A DNA stretch of 64,000 nt from Farysia itapuensis (Eukaryota; Basidiomycota; Ustilaginomycetes; Ustilaginales; Ustilaginaceae), in contig JALBYC010000009.1 in NCBI GenBank assembly GCA_023212645.1, forward strand, positions 124,001-188,000, in the 5' to 3' direction. Positions 38,801-48,626 of this stretch are shown piece by piece. A program made the translations under genes and the position numbers. The notes beneath the pieces are model-generated. The model did no database searches. It was not told the origin of the DNA and saw only the letters and a program-made list of their open reading frames with translations. Position 1 is the stretch's first letter; each line of letters begins with the position of its first letter.

Positions 38801-41097
38801 TCGACTGATGCTCGTCCGGCTCCAGAGCCCCGACGAGCCTGGTCCGCATTTCCAGGATTCGGACTTGAAGTAGGGTCCGGCGTTGCACCGCCGGTTTTGG
38901 GCCGACGCAGTAGACGTGAGCTGAAGCTCATGGCCCTTGTCGTGCTTTCCCTCGAGGCTGCACCTTGATTACCATTTGCAGCTGCGTCTCTGGACGATGG
39001 GGGGCGCGAGGTCGGCAGAAGCGAAAGACTTGCTCGAGGGACGTCATCGCTCGACGCCTCTTTCTGTGCAGCACGTAAATTGCTGTGAGATCTGACCTTC
39101 CTTGCCTTATCGGAAGCAACCGCATCTCGCGTTGACGTGACACTAGGGGCAACAATCGGTTCTCCGGTAGCCTGAGTTTCCTTCTCAGCAGAGTCGGTAA
39201 CACCGTGGCTGCCGCGTGGACCCTCTTCAAATGCTCGGCTTGACGGCGTCTGATTTGTTGTTTGATCACGAACGCCTGCCGCTACCTTACGTGCGTCAGA
39301 ATTGCCGCTCGCAGATCGAATTGAACGCGAGCGAATTGGGGAGCCGTCAGATCGATCAGACCGAGCTTGTCGTCCGGCTTTGGGAACCTTTGCATCTTCA
39401 AGATCCATGCTGAGAAACTCGGACAAGATACTCGGCACTTGGTCGTCTCTCGTGGCGGACTTAGGATGCAACTTTGATCCACTTGGTGTACGTGACGAGC
39501 TTCCGGAGTGCGTCTGAACAGCGCCGGGTGTATGGAGATCAGATCTGATAGAGCTTGACCGTGAGCTGGACTGGGGCAAAGGAACAGCCTTCACGGGTCC
39601 AGAGACAGTCGTTGTGGGGCTGTCTTCACGCACGCTAGCGCGTTCTGGCTTACCCATAATTGCTTCAAAGTCTGCTTCGTGTTCGTCGGGTTCTCCGGTT
39701 GAAATGGCAGAAGCCAAAAAAGCCATTGACTTTCTATGTGCGCTGAAGGTCGAGGTAGCTGATTCTACAGACATCGGTCGTGGTTTCGCAGCTGCAACGT
39801 CTGCACCAGGATTTACTCGGAGATGACTTTTTGCCAAGATTTGCTCCTCGTTGGGGTTTGCCGAGATGATCGCCAATGGTGCTGTGTCGGTAGTTTCACG
39901 GCTCTCGTTTGCCATTGAAATCCGAGAAGATGGCATTGGGGGGACAGGTGGTGCTCGACTGCTGTCTTCTGAGCGCTTTACTTCTGTCTTTGCTTCGCTT
40001 CCAGATTTGGTCCTACGTCTGAAGGCGCGACCAAAGCGAGCAAAAGCAGAATTATGTTTTGTGGACGCAGGGAGAGAAGACCCCTCTATCTCGTCAGCAA
40101 TGCTTTGTGTCATTTGCGTCGAAGTTGATCGACGCTGGTGCTCGGCGTCGAGGCTCGGCGCATGGATCTCTGAGGAAGCTATCGAAGTCTTTGCTTTGCT
40201 GACGCTATCTGATCGGCTTTTAGACCTAGAATCTGCGCGTAGTCGTGCCTTCGAGATCGACTTGTTTGGCTGATGCGCCTGCGCGGGATTCCATCCAAAG
40301 CCCTTTCCGGTGCTATACTGAGACACATCGGGAGACGAGTCGATACCATGTGCTGGTACACTTTCCGTACGAGGAGCAAATCCAGCTTCGACCTGGCTCT
40401 GGCGCCGAACAGTCGTCGGACTAGTGGCCAACCAGGAGTTTGCAAACTTGATCTGCTCTGGTGTAGGCCGCAAGGGCGAGTCGAGCCCATGTATTGAATG
40501 TCGAAGGGACTTGTCGAAAGCGCTCTGGGTTGGACTGCGAGGCGGCGAACGGGCTCCCGAAGATCTGCGTTCCATTCCATGCGAGCCGGTGCTATGGTAG
40601 GCACTTCTTACGTCGTCCATGGAATCTGGTATCATGCTGACGCCATGCGTGCCTGTGGAGAGTCGATAGCCGCCCGAGACAGTACGGCGATGCGAAGCAA
40701 TGGAATCGGGTCGTGGAGAAGACGGAATTGACCCATGCTCAGAAAGGGGTTGTGAGCCACGTCTTTGATTCAGTGAGGATCTTGACGCAGCAGCCACTGC
40801 GGCAGAAAAGGAACTGTAAACACGAGGCCCTCTAGCTATAGAGCTGGCGGAAGATGAAACAGAGTTGTCGACATCGTTGTCGGGTTCGATAGGTTGCCCA
40901 TTTCCGTAGCTGGTGTCGGTCGTCATGTAAGAAGAGCGTCGCTTGGATGCTCTTGCAAGGGCGTGTTCCGATGTCTGATCAGAGGACGAAGAGTGACCGT
41001 AGAAGTTGCTGAGAGCCTCGGCGCCTCTCTGAGGTTGTGGATGCGAAGATCCGACAGCGGGGCCAGCATCACTACGATCTCGCTCTGAGGCGAGCAT
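35827..41097 (-). CDS. Sec7-PH Arf guanine nucleotide exchange factor (Syt1-like)
   Basis: A single coding exon of 1756 residues from the ATG at 41097. About the first 920 residues are Ser/Arg/Pro-rich and disordered. The Sec7 domain (about 930-1080) contains YCMGRFWFNSVPLDIALRKL, the glutamic-finger segment LHLPKETQQIDRVMEAFATR and PYILAFSLMLLHSDAFNKN, all intact. A split PH domain follows (about 1205-1370: WKTSGLLLTGSQLLIFKDVV to NDWIHKINFCATFRTV), then a coiled coil (LMLAKIGETEASLERIARQL). Sec7 proteins load GTP on Arf at Golgi, endosome or plasma membrane. Order and length resemble yeast Syt1 and fungal EFA6-like GEFs. A likely 81-nt intron (41218-41138) sits in the 5' leader; its upstream frame meets a stop, supporting this start. 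Confidence 0.92.
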   Translation of the reverse strand: MLASERDRSDAGPAVGSSHPQPQRGAEALSNFYGHSSSSDQTSEHALARASKRRSSYMTTDTSYGNGQPIEPDNDVDNSVSSSASSIARGPRVYSSFSAAVAAASRSSLNQRRGSQPLSEHGSIPSSPRPDSIASHRRTVSGGYRLSTGTHGVSMIPDSMDDVRSAYHSTGSHGMERRSSGARSPPRSPTQSAFDKSLRHSIHGLDSPLRPTPEQIKFANSWLATSPTTVRRQSQVEAGFAPRTESVPAHGIDSSPDVSQYSTGKGFGWNPAQAHQPNKSISKARLRADSRSKSRSDSVSKAKTSIASSEIHAPSLDAEHQRRSTSTQMTQSIADEIEGSSLPASTKHNSAFARFGRAFRRRTKSGSEAKTEVKRSEDSSRAPPVPPMPSSRISMANESRETTDTAPLAIISANPNEEQILAKSHLRVNPGADVAAAKPRPMSVESATSTFSAHRKSMAFLASAISTGEPDEHEADFEAIMGKPERASVREDSPTTTVSGPVKAVPLPQSSSRSSSIRSDLHTPGAVQTHSGSSSRTPSGSKLHPKSATRDDQVPSILSEFLSMDLEDAKVPKAGRQARSDRSDGSPIRSRSIRSASGNSDARKVAAGVRDQTTNQTPSSRAFEEGPRGSHGVTDSAEKETQATGEPIVAPSVTSTRDAVASDKARKVRSHSNLRAAQKEASSDDVPRASLSLLPTSRPPSSRDAAANGNQGAASRESTTRAMSFSSRLLRRPKTGGATPDPTSSPNPGNADQARRGSGAGRASVDDVSHQPEAISSLLTPHNLPGAAQIPVGKSSSNTNAASTLDTRGGAAGLFGTSPARARTASMIPSFGFGSRSRPSPAQEGSSKPAGTLGNRSSSTVLLREAADQQSTPRSEDLPALEDSANGPERVSGVSSVSRPSFNRQHSANTVLTDIDTQTPASAEPKFSASAFLPYDDESAEDYAERMAETAPKKQLAALLASSNDEFYVDALGYCMGRFWFNSVPLDIALRKLLMELHLPKETQQIDRVMEAFATRYNECNSGLFTSVDQPYILAFSLMLLHSDAFNKNAKIKMTKSDYLRNTAASGVPNEILEYLYDNLTFTQFIYVEDEDGLKRGTAEPISASASTVNVSQLTPSGPNAASRQKLDPYFLIASGRLGELRPDLELLIPEDTPFSNTGSLAQFDVERLNAAFLHAPSIEIVTTKTSAEQSTTSLATTAPADEEVVSLKITKVGIVNRKDDVSDGGKKAASRKWKTSGLLLTGSQLLIFKDVVWIGALQSQIVEQVGHSLLNNGIPNEDSSFSDDVDEGVVITPRITYFRPDGVISLIDAVAVKENTYGKYNHVFRLVAAKGRQYLVQAQNEDDMNDWIHKINFCATFRTVNIKIRGPDMAPRATNSLDAERSSRSDSMDRHGMRSGASQSSLSDADHSAVSKVRSPAKVRIADPAASDMGDTSVDSQPSESSSRPGSSASIRMSPSTSTLHKRANARKELMLAKIGETEASLERIARQLQDEIRLARHFAILTPFLKSTRERIEMSALPLSERIRSLRLQVAKADSRCKILRLDLAAGERAMQQMLPSTHLANSALRLNNKASATQIGTTSASDRGLTADTKSGTDDLFGVSSNGSTLSSAGISSATAAAVSKPASQQRHQMHLNAVSERPADEASSLASRSTALGDGSLLSNAPSENDFSPDADRSGRQSESQRRLSESASPRDKRSKARFASPTGKQSDEIPEDWDLSQVARKGANRISLVNLPSPTELQEATSKKFLFNQSS

Positions 41098-41534
41098 GGC
41101 TGACGAGCTTCGAGCAGCGGTGATAGGAGCCAATGCGCTAGCACCACATAAAGTCTTGCTGTTGCGAAGAAAGTGCGTCGATAGGGGAAAGCAAACGGTG
41201 ATGGAAGCGATAACGTACCAGATGAAGGAAGGTTGCTGACAGCGGTTGAATTTGGCCCGAATTCAAACTCGCGTATTGGCCTGCCCTGTGCTGCACGCCT
41301 GCACGCCATCTGCCTTTGTTGTTGTCTCGCAACGTAATTCCAACGCGTACCACTCAACGCCCCCCAATTTGTATTCCGACAAGCAGCGTGACTGTGACAC
41401 TTGAATAAGGTTTTGTCGCTAAGCGCTTCGCTAATTCCTCTCCACAAACGCAGGCACTGATACTACTTCAATCGTGGCCTTCAGCCGCCTTGCGAGACAT
41501 CCCAACTTGTGCGAAGGATTCAAAACCTGGGCTG
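41098..41534. promoter_or_regulatory. promoter and leader of Sec7 GEF gene
   Basis: 437 bases. A donor GGTACGTTA at 41218 and an acceptor GTGCTAG ending at 41138 suggest a leader intron of 81 nt. The rest is the 3' region of the upstream neighbour, which runs in the same direction. No further gene seen. Confidence 0.5.
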
Positions 41535-43277
41535 CTAATTTGAAAGAACATAAACGATGTCGGGCTTCTTTGCAGCCCTCGATGGTGGGAATCTGCTAGG
41601 GATGGACATGTTCGAAGGCTCGAACCGCTTTCTCCAGTCAGACCTGCTTGGACGTGGTTTCCTTTTTGGAACCGGAATTGCGCAGAAGCCAAACTCATCC
41701 AGCGATGACGGTTGCTGTTCAGGCAGCTGCGCAACCGTTTCTTTAGGCGGCGGTCGCTTTCTCTTCTTTGAGCCAGATGCTCGTGATCGTTGCCGTTGCC
41801 TTTTGCGGGGCGGCTTTTCGAGAGTCTGACCCATGTTGATTGCTTCTGTCTCAGATGCCTCGTTTGGCGATGTTTGTTGCCGGTGCTTTTTCCCGTATGT
41901 GGTCCAGGGAGTAGGACTGGTCTGATTCTGAATCCGCTCAGCCTCAGGGGATATTTTGGGCATCTGCATGGCCAAGGTAACTGAACTGGTCCGACTGCCG
42001 TCTTCATCGCCGAACTTAGGGTCTTGATAGCCTCTCTGAGGTGAGGACGAAGGAAGAATCTCTGAAGGCTGCGCGAGCGCCGAAAGGGGTCTAGGCATAT
42101 CGCATGACTGGGTATCTTTTACACGACTAAGTCTCTCGAGCTCGCGGTGCAACGCTAAAGTCGAGGACTCGCGATGCTTTTGGTCTGCGTCCAGCATTCG
42201 CTTCAGACGGTCCTCAAGAGAGGCCATTGCCGTCACCCCCTCTTGCATAGTGCTGTTCTGAGAGCTGACGCCAGTCTTGAGCTAATTGCACAATGGCAAA
42301 GAAGTGAGCATATACCTTATAAGCGTCTTCTAATGGTGATTGCGAATCAACTTACCTCCTCAATTCTAGAGACTAGCGTGGCATTTGCAGACATAGTGCG
42401 ACGTTCCAAGTCCGCTACTCTCTGCTCCAAAGATGACAGCTTCTTCGGCAAGATCGGGTCATGTACGGCTGGACTTTGATTCAGCACCACCAATTCCTTC
42501 AAATCTGTGGCCAGCTTTCGCGCCTGGTCCTCTTGAATTCGTCGCAACATACAGGCGTGAGTATCAATTGGCACGGTCACGACAAAGTTCCAGGGACGTA
42601 CCAGTTTGTGTTTGCAGAACTTGTGGAATCTGTCTGCAAGCTTCCAGCGTTGACGACATGGCGTCCCTCATGAGTGTCATGCTCTCTTTCTCTGCTTCGT
42701 TCAGCGATCGAAACGCTTCAAATTCGTGTCTGATACTGTTCACACTTGTCTCGAGACGGTGTAGCCAAGCGCGTACGTGAGTCGTCTGGGGTTCAAGGGG
42801 CGTGGGAGGTCGTCCTGGGCCTGCTTGACCGACTCCAGGTGCCAGCGGGTTGTCGGGAGCGGTTCTAGGCGGTCGCTGTGGGGAAAGAACGTTGCCAATG
42901 AGTGCAGGTGGGACGGCGCCTCCGGATGTAGGACGCAGTGCGGGCCTTCCAAAGCTAAAGGTGCCAGTACGCAAATTGCGCACTTCAGAAGGCTCATATT
43001 CGCGAAAGGGAGGAGAATATTGGGCGGATTCTATGAGAGTCATGCTTGCCGGGGGAGTCCTCGGTGCACGAATAGAATGGATAGAGTGTCCGCTTGAGGG
43101 TCTGCTTCTACCTAGAGAACCATGATAGTCGTGCGTTTCGGAACCTTGACTACCCATTCTTGGATAAGACACTCGATCGCGGATCGGAGCAGACGCCTGA
43201 GAGGCAGATGGGAAAGGTTGGCTTCTGCTCATTGATACTGAGCCTCTTGCATTGGCATGTTGACTGAGTCGACTCAT
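41535..43277 (-). CDS. unknown coiled-coil nuclear protein
   Basis: Exons 43277-42602, 42531-42356 and 42281-41535 (introns 70 and 74 nt, GTACGT...TTCAAG and GTAAGT...AATTAG) give 532 residues; all phases fit. I do not recognise the family. The N-terminal 160 residues are Ser/Pro/Arg-rich. Residues about 165-330 are heptad-rich (RAWLHRLETSVNSIRHEFEA, KKLSSLEQRVADLERRT, MASLEDRLKRMLDADQKHRE), predicting a long coiled coil. The C-terminal part is basic (PRKRQRQRSRASGSKKRKRP, a strong nuclear signal) and ends in KKPDIVYVLSN, preceded by FGFCAIPVPKRKPRPSRSDWR. The layout recalls Mer2/IHO1-type or other chromosome-axis scaffolds, but no diagnostic motif was found, so this is only a suggestion. Confidence 0.75.
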
Positions 43278-44195
43278 TGTTGTAGAAGATTGTCGTTGAC
43301 GCTAAAGCAATCAAGCCGCTTCTGCTCCAAAACCAAAAAGGCGAAGGGTAGTGAGCAGCATTCGCAACGTCGTCAGATCACACCTCACAGCCTTTATGAA
43401 TTGCACGATTCTGTTGCCAAGCGCACGCAGCATTGGGTTGAGCAGGGATTGGCATTTGACCAGTATATTACAGGAATGTTTCGGAGACCAGTGTGCCAGA
43501 ACTGTCGGCACATCCGACAGTCTGTGTCGTCACATTTATGCAAGAGGACTGATAAGTCTGTGATGAGAGAATAGCGATCCTGAGTCAGCTGTTTCTGTTA
43601 CCTGACGGATACATGCGAACACTGAACTTACTTGATCAGGCTAGGCTGAGGAGTGCTTCGGGTGAATCCGACGTAGAGAACGAAAGGGACCCTACAAGGC
43701 GAGGATGAGCATGAATCGCCCCGAAAAGAGAATTAGCTAGTCTGTCAGAACCACGGGACGGACTTCTGTCTCCAACGTACCATCCATAATGCAACACTGT
43801 CTTGGTGATATCGACAGCCTTAACTAAACGCTCCTAGAAAGTGAGAAGGCGCAGGAAAAGCTCAAGGGTGAGTACGGCGCTCCTCGAAGGTAGCTCGGCA
43901 ACGAAGCAGAATCTTACCTTTGTGTCTTCTGAGAATGCCATGATGACTGTGATAAGCTTCTTCTTCTGCTACAAGCACAAGTGTAGCGAGGTTGAAAGTG
44001 GTGATGTGATGTCAAGTCGAGGAAGAAAAATCAGTACGAATCAGTGCCACCGCTAAAAAGATATCGAATATCGAAATCGGGCTTTTCGCGTCAGATTCGT
44101 TGAACGAAGTGGAGCAGCGCGTATACGCACAGTTGGACGTCCCTTGTCTTAACCAACACCCTGGCTTCCCCAGACTCAGAGTACCGGAGACTGCC
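43278..44195. promoter_or_regulatory. divergent region, coiled-coil gene/APC5
   Basis: About 920 bases. Several short frames but none with recognisable features. The frame of APC5 is open to 44100 with a TTG but no ATG before 44196. Nothing else recognised. Confidence 0.45.
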
Positions 44196-47100
44196 ATGAC
44201 GGGTACTCTGACGCCTCCTGGCGGCCTGGACGGAGACATACTGGCTATTCTCGTCGTGTTCAGCCTTCACTGTCGTGTGAAGCTGCCTGATGATGCATAC
44301 AGGGCACGAAAGGCATTGTTACTCTTCTTGACCGACAAGGTCTATCAGGTGGGTACTGTCATGGGTTCACTGCCGCAGGAAAACACTTACTCACGCCGTT
44401 CTCGATGTGTCGTTGCGTCCTCTCAGGAAAGGCCGCCTACTGCTTCGCTTCAGCAGTTCACTGACGATCTGCAGACAGCGCTCGGACAAGATGAGGAAGA
44501 GTGCAAACTGGTGATTGACTACCTCACGAACATGGTGCGTGCAGCAGCCCAGATCGTCAAAGCATGGGACTCGTACTTACTCGATTCATCCAGCTCAATC
44601 TCCTCGATGTGCCAGACGGTTTAACCAAGTTGTTCCATGAATGTATGTCCACACGAAATATCCGAGGATAGAAACCTCACTCACCCGCTGCATCGCTCCA
44701 TCCCTCAGATTTCAGCAAGATACTTCCCAGCTATGAATCATTGGGCGTAAGTGCTGTTATTGCTTCACATTCCGGGTGCATTCGTCCTGACGTGTCTTTC
44801 TCCACGTATTCCTCTCATCCAGGTGATCAGCACTGGCGACAATTTCTTTGTGAGTCCGGCACCTATGTGCATCAAGCTTGTCCCGAACGCTCACTGTATC
44901 CCTTGACGCTCTCTAGGAACGACGGTCCTTCTTTGGTCTGTTCTTCAGACGCATGAAGCTAACTTTCGACAGTCTCGACCTGCAAGCTCGAACTGTGCTA
45001 ACCTCTTCGGTGCAAGCGTGGAGAAAGGGTCTTCTTGAAGACAGCCCGGGCTCTTCGAGCGAGCTCAGAGATCTGTCAGAAGGTAATTGGTGTTATTTTT
45101 TGCCCTCCTGAGACCGAACTAACGTCCGGACCTGTTCACCCTTTCAGATGCCCGTCTTTCAGCATTCCATAAGTACGTCGTCCCTACTTGTCGATGCTCC
45201 CTCGTAGAAACTGACCTCTCTCCACCGTGAAGATATCAACTCGGACTGCTTCGAGGCGACTACACGTTAGCTAAAGAGAACATGGAACGCTTCTTCGACT
45301 TCTTCCCACCAGGAGCAGATCAGTGAGTGGAAAACCGTAATGTGCTATCAACGCTCACGAAAGACTCACGACATACTATGCTTTCAGCGAATTGCATCAG
45401 CATACTTTGTTGCATCTTGCAGCTTTTCATCTTCAAGCAGACAGCTTCGTAGCGGCTAAAGCTGTAAGTATCCACCGAGCGCATAGGCTTCTTGCGGTGT
45501 TGCACTGTGGCTCAAAGCTGACATGTGCATATGAAGGCTTTGGACGAAGCAATCAGCTTGGCCAGGTCTGCCAACGATCAAGAATGCATATTGGCATGCG
45601 AAAGGTAAGCCTCATACGCCTGAACCTACGCGCTCGTGTAGTTAAATGCTTCTTTCCCGCCAGTCTAATGGATCGTCTTAAAGGAGTCGGTAGCAGTTCG
45701 ATTTCATCAATCGCTCCCTCGCTCGACAATGGTGATGTTCGTCCCCACATCATTGACTCGATATGGAAAGCAAAATGTGACGTGACAAAGGTAACTTTTT
45801 CGCTGCTCGCTTGTACGGGACAATTGCTGATCATTGCTGGCCGATTTGGTACCACAGGGCATCCCGATTTCATCAGTCATCCAGACGCTCAAGGACGCTA
45901 CTTGCCCAGCTGGTCCTTCTCGAGAAGCACTCTCAGCCATGGAAGTCTCGCTTGAGCTGATGGAAGACGCCAGGAAGAGACTTGGCTATGACACAATTGC
46001 AGAGCACAGCGAGCTAGCACATCTCTGGGACGGCGCTGGACAAGATGCGCTCATGCACGTTTATCGAGATCAAGCGGTCATGAATGTTCGAGATTCAGCA
46101 AGGGGCGAAGAAATCAAGCTAACCTCGCTCTGCCACAAGTCAAATCGAGTAAGTCAACCTACAAGTGCGAATTGCAGTCGGTGAATGCTGACTTCTTTGA
46201 TTCCGTATCAGCTGGCTAAACAAGGACAATACGACGCCGCTTTGGCTTTGCTACTGCAACCTTCTACGCACCGAATCCTGTCTTTCAGGGAATACCGAGG
46301 CTGGTGCGATGCTGTGGGCGATGTGCTCTGGCTCCGCGCGACTCGGCGAGAGGAAGTGCGTACCCTTCGCCTGCTCCAGCGACGTCTGCCACGTGTCAGA
46401 GACCAAGAACAGATTGAAGACATCGAGGAGCTGGTCGATGCTCCAAAAACCCTCATTGACACAGCTTTACAGTATGCGGAGACCGGCACAGCTTCAAAGC
46501 CTCCGGATGCTCTCTTGCAGCGTTTCCGGAAGCTAGCAAACCTTTCGAGCGAGAAACAGATCGAGGCGCTGCTGAAGCAAGGAAAAAGCTATCTGGACGG
46601 AAGTCAGCCCAGTCTAGCGCTCATGCCTATCCTGTCCAGTCTTTCTCGAGCAAAGGATCTGGATTTTGGAGGCCTCGCGCAGGCTGCGCAAGTGTCTCTA
46701 GCGGAAGTTTTGGGACTGCATCTTGGCATGCCGCAGAGAGGCAGATCGCTGCTGGAACACCATCTGCCGAGCTGTCTAACTAGCGAAGACATGGAGCATC
46801 GAGCTTACTCTCAATGGACTTACTCGCGTCTTCTTCTCGCATGCTCAAAAAACAAGACGCAGATCGAGCTCAATCATTGTCTCCACTGGATGTCACAGGC
46901 AGAGCAGGGTAAGTTTGTGTAGACGTACGAGAATTTAGGCCGAAGAACTGACGCTTACTTGTCCCCGGCAGATGCTGAACAAGCAGGTTGCATTGGACTC
47001 CAAAAGACCGTTCTCTATTACATGGCGCGCTTGCATCATCACATGGGCAACGATGCAGAAAGGGAAGAGGTCGCGACTAAGCAGCTAGCGGTCGAACGAG

Positions 47101-47234
47101 ACTGGCTACAAGCGACCGAGTCGGTCTGTCAGTCGAGTCTCGACGAGGTCGAAAATGTGCTCGAGATAGTGAGCTCTGTCGGCGCCTACGTGGCTAGCGG
47201 TAGGGCTGCAGCAGCTCGCAACAACGTCGCGTAG
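44196..47234 (+). CDS. APC5: anaphase-promoting complex subunit Apc5
   Basis: Fourteen exons (44196-44348, 44427-44534, 44594-44642, 44709-44746, 44823-44849, 44917-45082, 45148-45172, 45233-45322, 45388-45463, 45537-45604, 45664-45790, 45858-46148, 46212-46908, 46972-47234) give 725 residues with every phase consistent. The Apc5 signature lies in the middle: YQLGLLRGDYTLAKENMERF, then LHQHTLLHLAAFHLQADSFV and ALDEAISLARSANDQECILA, the TPR-like repeat of this subunit. The N-terminus (ILAILVVFSLHCRVKLPDDA) corresponds to the Apc5 N-terminal helical domain. Apc5 is a scaffold subunit of the APC/C ubiquitin ligase (platform with Apc1 and Apc4). Several exons are only 25-49 nt. The first intron (78 nt) has no in-frame stop, so its retention would add 26 residues. 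Confidence 0.88.
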
Positions 47235-47464
47235 GCTCAAGTGTAGACATCATTGCAATTTGCATGGAGTGCAGATTCCGCCTTCCAGTATTGCGAGTTA
47301 CAGGCGTCAGAGAATATTATCCGAGCTTCGGCCTTTTTTCCGTTTCACACGGTAATTTGACTTGCCGGGTCCCGAGGTGTGTGTCAAACCCTGAGCACTT
47401 GTGTCACTGGCCATCGTCGCCATTATACCACCTCGTGCGTCGGAATAGCGAAGGCAAGGCAAAT

Positions 47465-48357
47465 ATGGCACCCTCTGTTCCAAAAAGTCTCCAGGAGAGC
47501 TCTCAAGATGCGGTTGATATGGTGCAGAGTCTGGCCACCACGGAGGGATACTCTCGCTCGGCTATCGACCCGACTATCTGCCTTGTCTTTGTCGAGAGGA
47601 CTGGGCTGGACCAAGATGGCAAGCTAGTCCGTGAGGCAGCCCAAGTGGATGCATCGCAGGACACTGCACGTCTGACTATGATCAGCGAGGGCAAAGCCGA
47701 GGAGCCGACCAAGGTGCGCAAAGACATTCACGCCAAGCTGGTCCTCCGCATGCGAGTCAATGAGTCCATGAACAACGCCCTTGGCAACATGCACGGTAAG
47801 TAACGAGCACTCTTCTGATTGCGTCTCAGATGAGCTTACTGCTGGGCGACATCCAAACAGGCGGATGTGGAGCGACACTGGTAGACAACATCTCTAGTAT
47901 GGTTGTGAGTACGAACAGCATCAACATGGTCACCGTGTCTCCACTCGCTCACTTCTATGATCTCGTCTACACAGCTCTATTTACATACGTCCGGAGCACC
48001 AGGCTCGCCATGGTCCTTTCTCGGAGTCTCACAAAACATCAACGTGCTATACCTCAACGCTTGCCCCATCGGAAGTGTCATAGAGATCGAGACATACTCG
48101 GCGCAAGTGGGCAGGTCCATAGCGTTACTGGTCACGGATATATGGATCGTAAAGCGGGACGATGGCACCGAAGACACTGGAGAGGGGTCTGTACACGATG
48201 GCAAGTGGAAGCGTATCAAAAAGACCATCAACGGATCGCATACAAAAGTAAGTTCCGCCAGAAGCATGAGCGAGTGTCCCACCTTGCGCACTCAACTGAT
48301 TCCTTCGAATGCTGTACTGCTTATAGGTGGACAACTCTGCCCATGTCAAGCTGTAGC
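47465..48357 (+). CDS. hotdog-fold acyl-CoA thioesterase, ACOT13-like
   Basis: Exons 47465-47795, 47861-47904, 47975-48247 and 48328-48357 (introns 65, 70 and 80 nt) give 225 residues. The 4HBT hotdog signature is GNMHGGCGATLVDNISSMV, created by joining exons 1 and 2, with the His-Gly-Gly and Asp residues used for catalysis in ACOT13/PaaI-type enzymes. Following strands are GVSQNINVLYLNACPIGSVI and IEIETYSAQVGRSIALLVTD. The family hydrolyses acyl-CoA thioesters, in mitochondria or cytosol. No clear presequence is visible. The N-terminal 100 residues are longer than in human ACOT13 (140 residues). An acidic insert (RDDGTEDTGEGSVHDG) sits in the last strand pair. Confidence 0.88.
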
Positions 48358-48626
48358 TTGCCCTGCGCATGTATTGCGACCTCAACTGAGCAATGTTCAG
48401 ATGCATCTTGCACCTTCGGGCATCAACTGTCGTGCGTAAGACCAACTTGTTAGGAGCATTGTGCAACAGCTTGTGGCGTCGTAGCATGTGGGCATGGTGT
48501 AGGCATGTGGAGCGTGGAGCGGATCTGTGGAGTTATCGTGATCGAGTAAAGTAGAAAACCCAATTTTAGCTACTTCGGCATCTTGCTTCTCACCTTCGTG
48601 AATCGATACTCCATCAGACATTCATC

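Noticed and set aside
41138..41218. Extra N-terminal coding exon for the Sec7 GEF
   Set aside because: Splice sites look real, but the joined upstream frame meets a stop after about 15 codons without ATG, so the intron was placed in the leader.
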